From IDS-8 sp040902105 (GTDB lineage: Bacteria; Pseudomonadota; Gammaproteobacteria; Steroidobacterales; Woeseiaceae), in contig JBBDXW010000026.1 of NCBI GenBank assembly GCA_040902105.1, positions 105,044 to 169,043 on the forward strand: a stretch of DNA of 64,000 bases. The letters are read 5' to 3'. Shown one piece after another: positions 60,283 through 64,000 of this stretch (its first letter is position 1; every line of letters begins with the position of its first letter). A model generated the notes under the pieces. That model did not search any database, was not told where the DNA came from, and saw only the letters and a program-made list of their open reading frames with translations. The translations under genes and the position numbers were made by a program.

Positions 60283-61779
60283 CTAATGCCGGCGTCGGCC
60301 AAACAGGCGCCGGGCCCCCATGTAGGTCCCGGTCACGGACAGAATCGTGACGCCGGCCAGCGCCGTCAGCAGCAATACATCCCAGAGCGGCCGCTGCCGG
60401 ACGAAGGGCGAGAAATCGCCGCGATGCAATGCCTCGAACAGCCACCGGTACCAGCGACGCTTGCCATCGACTTTGCTGATCAGCTGTCCGGTGTCCGGAT
60501 CGAGGTAATAGCGCGTCCGCTCAGGGTCGTCTGCAACGACCCGGTAGACCGGCAATACCGCTTTTTCGTGGTGTCCGAAATAATAGCGGTCCTCGGAATC
60601 GAGCAACTCCAGGGCGGCGCTGGCCTGCTGCTCAGCCAGCAGCCCTTCGACAGTCGCTTGCAGTTCGCTGAATGACAGCGGCATCGATGCATGGCTGGCT
60701 GGGTGCAACCTTGTGCGCGCACCGTTCGATCGATGTGCGATCAGCGCTAGTTCACCCCCGAATACCGCTGATTCCAGACGCACGGTGTCGGCTGCAAGGC
60801 GCGGGTTGCGCAGGCCTGCGATCAGCAATGACACATCCGCGGGCGCTATTTGCGGTATCGGAAGAAGGCTTTCGGCAGCGCTGCCGTCGCTTGCCAGGAA
60901 GCCCCACGGATTCATCGACACGAGGCCGCTCGCCACCCAGGTCAACGCAAGGGCGCCAAACATCAATCCACCGTAGTGGTGCCACAACGCCGCGCCGCGA
61001 TACGGCGATCTACCGCGTTTTCGCCGCAGGCGATGTTGACGGAGGCCAATATAGATACCGATCACAATGAGGCAAAGGCTGGCAACAGAAGTCCAGACTA
61101 CGCTGTGATACCAGGCGGCCCTGAACTGGCGGAGCACCGTCGGATATAACCAATGAGCAACGGCGCCGAACCAGTTCCAGAATCGTTCTCGCCCCGTGGA
61201 GTTCTGAACGACAGCCCCTGTCGAACTCGATACGTAGACTTCCGTCGACTCCGGGTCTCCTGCGCGAAACCTGTAAAGGGGCCGGTCGCGCTCGAAAGCG
61301 CCGCTGACCGTCCATTGATCTTGCCGGATCAGATCCGCCGCGACGATGCCGCCTCCGATTCCCGATTCGCGAAGAAAACCAGCCGCGTGTTTTCGGGCGA
61401 AGCCCATATCCACGCCCGCCAGTTGCCGGCCAGAGCTCAAACTGATCGTCGAGGAGTCGACCGCATGCGAATTGATTCGAATGACGGGCTCGCCCGCGGC
61501 CATTTCGATCTGAAAAGATTCAATCGGGCGTGTAAACGCCCCCGCCAGCTTTTCATTGTTGCAACAGTGCGCCAGATTCAGGGGCGCAAGCCCCGCGAGT
61601 TCTTCGCTTTCGGTAAGCTCGGGAAACCGGACATACATCATCACGAACGCCGAAAGGCACCAGGCAGAAATCAGAATCCCGAGAATTATCCCGAGGTATC
61701 GATGCAATAAAAAAAGAGCCCTTATCACATCGGTCCGGTGCTCTTGATCTCTGTCAGAAGCTGTATTGGTAACTCGCAT
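60283..61779 (-). CDS. PepSY-associated transmembrane protein
   Basis: The membrane protein of about 498 residues has an N-terminal helix with LFLLHRYLGIILGILISAWCLSAFVMMYVRFP, two PepSY-like periplasmic regions (AALELLDSEDRYYF, VYRVVADDPERTRYYLDPDTGQLI) and helices including LWHHYGGLMFGALALTW. This is the PiuB/ferric-reductase-like family that often follows siderophore or haem receptors. ATG 61779 overlaps the end of the TonB receptor gene by 26 bases; an internal GTG is possible. It probably helps release iron or another metal after uptake. Confidence 0.85.
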   Translation of the reverse strand: MRVTNTASDRDQEHRTDVIRALFLLHRYLGIILGILISAWCLSAFVMMYVRFPELTESEELAGLAPLNLAHCCNNEKLAGAFTRPIESFQIEMAAGEPVIRINSHAVDSSTISLSSGRQLAGVDMGFARKHAAGFLRESGIGGGIVAADLIRQDQWTVSGAFERDRPLYRFRAGDPESTEVYVSSSTGAVVQNSTGRERFWNWFGAVAHWLYPTVLRQFRAAWYHSVVWTSVASLCLIVIGIYIGLRQHRLRRKRGRSPYRGAALWHHYGGLMFGALALTWVASGLVSMNPWGFLASDGSAAESLLPIPQIAPADVSLLIAGLRNPRLAADTVRLESAVFGGELALIAHRSNGARTRLHPASHASMPLSFSELQATVEGLLAEQQASAALELLDSEDRYYFGHHEKAVLPVYRVVADDPERTRYYLDPDTGQLISKVDGKRRWYRWLFEALHRGDFSPFVRQRPLWDVLLLTALAGVTILSVTGTYMGARRLFGRRRH

Positions 61780-63766
61780 GCAGGGTCCGCGGCATTCCCA
61801 GATTTCCGTACGCGTATGGCGAAGCGTCCGAGTCCCGCAAGCCTCGTCCCAGGGAGCTGGCGTACGTTTCATCAAATGCATTTTCCAGCCTGAGACCGAT
61901 GCGGTGGCTCCTGTCGGAATCAAGATAATAGGCGGCGGCAACGTCCACCACCGTGTAGCCGCCGTGCTCGATCCGGCCGATACCGCTGCCGACAACGTCG
62001 CTGACGTCTCCGACCGTTAATATAGCCAGGTTTACTTCCAGCGGCATTTGCTCAGTGCGGTAATTCAGTCCGATTTTGGCAAGGGTTTCAGGAATGTCCT
62101 GCAGCTGTTCGTCAGTGCCCGCAAGCTCTGCTTTCGCATCGATGTAGGCGAGCGACAGATCGAAACTATCGTTCAGCGCAAGCGCCAGGGAGATTTCCCA
62201 GCCGGAAAAATCGGCGGCCGTATCGAAGTTCTCGAAACGCCCGTCCGGAAACGCGGGGTTATCGAAATCGATTCCTATCAGATTGTCCACGCGCCGCGAG
62301 TAGCCGATCAGTTCCCAGCTCAATCCGCCCGCGACCTGCACAATGCCGCCCAGCGCAACTTCGACATTCTCGCTCTCCTCCGCAGTAAGATCCGGATTTC
62401 CTACCTCGCAGCAGTCCCGCAGGAAAAGTTCTTCGGCGTCCGGAAGGCGGAATGACGTGCCAAGGGTTGCGCGCAGGTACAGGTTTTCTCCGAACCCGTG
62501 CTGGCCGCTGAGGTTCCATACGGTTGCATTGGCACCGTCTGTCGAGTTATAGCGGACGCCAAGTGCAAGGTGCGTATCCGGCAGCAATCGATCGGACGTG
62601 CGAACCTGCCCGTAAACGGCCTGTGCCGTTTCTGTCTTGTTTTCGATCAGCCAGACGTCATCACTTCCCCGGAAACGCTGGTAATCGTATCCGACGGCAT
62701 ACTCGAAGCCATGGTCGGTGCGAATTCGGGCGGATGCCGTGAGTCCATGGTCCTCGAAGCCCCAGAACGTATCCTGGAACAATACCGTCTGGCTTCCGGT
62801 CAGCTGGCCCGAACTGTCCAGCTCGTTGACGATATCGTCCCATTCCGTGTCCCAGTCGTGGTAATAGGCCTTGATATAGAGATCGATGGAATCGGTCACG
62901 ACCTGGTCCCACTTCGCGGTAACGAGGTCTTCGTCGCGGGCGTTGTTTCGGACAGCAACCCGGTACGGCACCAGGTTGTCGATTTCGTTCCTTGTTTTCT
63001 GATAAAGGAACGTCAGTCGTGAATTGGCGCCGAAGTTTCGAGCGTATCTTGCGCCAAGAGTAAGGACGTCGTAGCCACGTTCCCGATCCGTCGCACTTGG
63101 CTGATAGTCCTCCCTCCCGAATGGACTAAAACCATCGCTGTCGTCCTTTGATCCATACAGGACGAGCTGGTTCTCACCAAAGCTCGTGCGGTAGTCGCCG
63201 TTCAGGTGATATCCATCGAATTCGTCCATGCCGACCTCGACGCTGCCGGTCGGCTCGTCGCTGAAACCCCGGGTCACGACATTGATGACGCCGGCGGTCG
63301 ACTGGGTGCCGTAAAAGATGCCCTGTCCTCCGTAAAGCACCTCCACCCGCTCGACGATATGGGCCGGAACCGTGTCCAGTGGACTCGTCGTGTTGTACAG
63401 CCGGTTGTTGATTCGCACGCCATCGATGAGCCACAGGACGTCTTCGCAACGAGACCCTTGCAAAGAGCAGTTCATGTAATCGTATGGCCCGTTCTTGGGA
63501 GCGACGTAAAGTCCGGGCACCGTCATTTGCAGCGTCTGACTCAGGTCGTCAAACCCGCCGAGTTCGATCTCGTCGTCTGACAGGATGTGCAGCCTGTTGC
63601 CGTACTTTTGCAGCTCGAGGGGGATAGTCTCTTCAATGGACTCCGCCGTGACCAGGATTTCGTCGATTTCCTGGCCGTCGTCGTCACCGACGGCCGGGTT
63701 CGCGACGGCGAGCCCGGTTCCGAGAATCCAGATTGCACACAACCGACAAGGGCTGATTTTTAACAC
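61754..63766 (-). CDS. TonB-dependent receptor (BtuB/siderophore-type)
   Basis: The receptor of about 670 residues has a signal peptide (SPCRLCAIWILGTGLAVANP) and a TonB-box region DEILVTAESIEE. The plug contains LQMTVPGLYVAPKNG, DVLWLIDGVRINN and VERVEVLYGGQGIFYGTQSTAGVINVVTRG. The barrel ends in TLHASYQYSF. GTG 63766 with GGGGG upstream is chosen; a TTG at 63811 would add 15 residues. The pairing with a PepSY membrane protein supports metal-chelate uptake. Confidence 0.93.
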   Translation of the reverse strand: MLKISPCRLCAIWILGTGLAVANPAVGDDDGQEIDEILVTAESIEETIPLELQKYGNRLHILSDDEIELGGFDDLSQTLQMTVPGLYVAPKNGPYDYMNCSLQGSRCEDVLWLIDGVRINNRLYNTTSPLDTVPAHIVERVEVLYGGQGIFYGTQSTAGVINVVTRGFSDEPTGSVEVGMDEFDGYHLNGDYRTSFGENQLVLYGSKDDSDGFSPFGREDYQPSATDRERGYDVLTLGARYARNFGANSRLTFLYQKTRNEIDNLVPYRVAVRNNARDEDLVTAKWDQVVTDSIDLYIKAYYHDWDTEWDDIVNELDSSGQLTGSQTVLFQDTFWGFEDHGLTASARIRTDHGFEYAVGYDYQRFRGSDDVWLIENKTETAQAVYGQVRTSDRLLPDTHLALGVRYNSTDGANATVWNLSGQHGFGENLYLRATLGTSFRLPDAEELFLRDCCEVGNPDLTAEESENVEVALGGIVQVAGGLSWELIGYSRRVDNLIGIDFDNPAFPDGRFENFDTAADFSGWEISLALALNDSFDLSLAYIDAKAELAGTDEQLQDIPETLAKIGLNYRTEQMPLEVNLAILTVGDVSDVVGSGIGRIEHGGYTVVDVAAAYYLDSDRSHRIGLRLENAFDETYASSLGRGLRDSDASPYAYGNLGMPRTLHASYQYSF

Positions 63767-63921
63767 AAGGCTTATCCCCCGGATCCGAAGCTGAATTCGG
63801 ACGTTCAGCAACTGCTGCGCGTTGTTTGCCGCACGTCCGAAGGGGGAAACCTTGAGCTAGATCCGGACTCCTGACCAGTTAAGTACGGTTGACTAACCGT
63901 TAACGTATTGTTAACGGTTAG

Positions 63922-64000
63922 GGAGCCTCTGCACAAGGCCTGGATTCGAGCGCTGTAGGAGCCCGCCATTGCGGGCGACAACCGCCGTCGCCGAATGCCG
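63922..64000. mobile_element. MITE-like element with REP core (cut by window end)
   Basis: It starts GGAGCCTCTGCACAAG directly after TTAG, matches the left end at 6212, and includes a REP at 63953-63979. The right end is outside the window. Confidence 0.6.

Noticed and set aside
6208..64000. CRISPR array from the repeated palindromes
   Set aside because: The repeats are dispersed singly or as inverted pairs, with no regular spacers and no cas genes.

Overview
The window is about 64 kb of GC-rich DNA from a Gram-negative bacterium, most likely a gammaproteobacterium. The grounds are AceK, TonB-dependent receptors, TRAP and NCS1 transporters, AraC/MarR regulators and REP-type palindromes; the species cannot be named. 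A run of ten N at 44575-44584 shows a scaffold assembly. Coding density is high and many neighbouring genes overlap by 4 bases (ATGA). No rRNA, tRNA, CRISPR array or complete transposase was seen.

Layout. 1-6.2 kb: the start of an ion-channel gene, a MOSC protein, and a TAXI-type TRAP transporter divergent from an LLM (luciferase-like) oxidoreductase plus a THI5-like binding protein. 6.3-14.8 kb: ordinary chromosome (aceK, rhomboid protease, AI-2E-family permease, an ABC-2 exporter, secreted or lipid-anchored proteins). 14.8-38.3 kb: an accessory catabolic island. It carries coenzyme F420 biosynthesis (cofE, cofD, cofC and a fused CofG-CofH FO synthase), an NADPH:F420 reductase, a tightly coupled ten-gene minus-strand operon and a divergent molybdenum-hydroxylase operon (coxMSGL-like). 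The ten-gene operon holds an NCS1 permease, two ketopantoate-reductase-like proteins, a creatinase-like M24 protein, an LLM oxidoreductase, a FAH hydrolase, an M20 protein, a cyclase-family amidohydrolase, a DRE-TIM acyltransferase/lyase and the F420 reductase. A MarR-like gene sits beside cofE, and a related AT-rich motif occurs as tandem copies in both divergent promoters, next to each of the two NCS1 permease genes.

My reading, an inference, is a self-contained F420-dependent pathway for a nitrogen-containing, probably heterocyclic, compound. The permease imports it, the Mo-hydroxylase and the F420/LLM enzyme modify the ring, and amidohydrolases and FAH/DRE-TIM enzymes open and cleave it. 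NpdG would recharge F420 from NADPH. The substrate is unknown.

38.3-63.8 kb: a second accessory region, almost all on the minus strand. It has a four-gene membrane operon, three metallo-beta-lactamase-fold hydrolases, an AraC regulator, two TonB receptors, a GMC oxidoreductase with a gluconate-dehydrogenase subunit-3-like partner, a tannase/feruloyl-esterase-like enzyme, an alpha/beta hydrolase, a serine hydrolase, two DUF6152 proteins with companion secreted proteins, a membrane-bound winged-helix regulator and a PepSY protein. A roughly 38-bp motif built of two similar half-sites precedes four of these transcription units and looks like a regulon signature.

Dispersed through the window are REP palindromes. 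Some lie inside small MITE-like elements with GGAARCTC-type ends, and one of these splits a signal-peptide coding region at the assembly gap.
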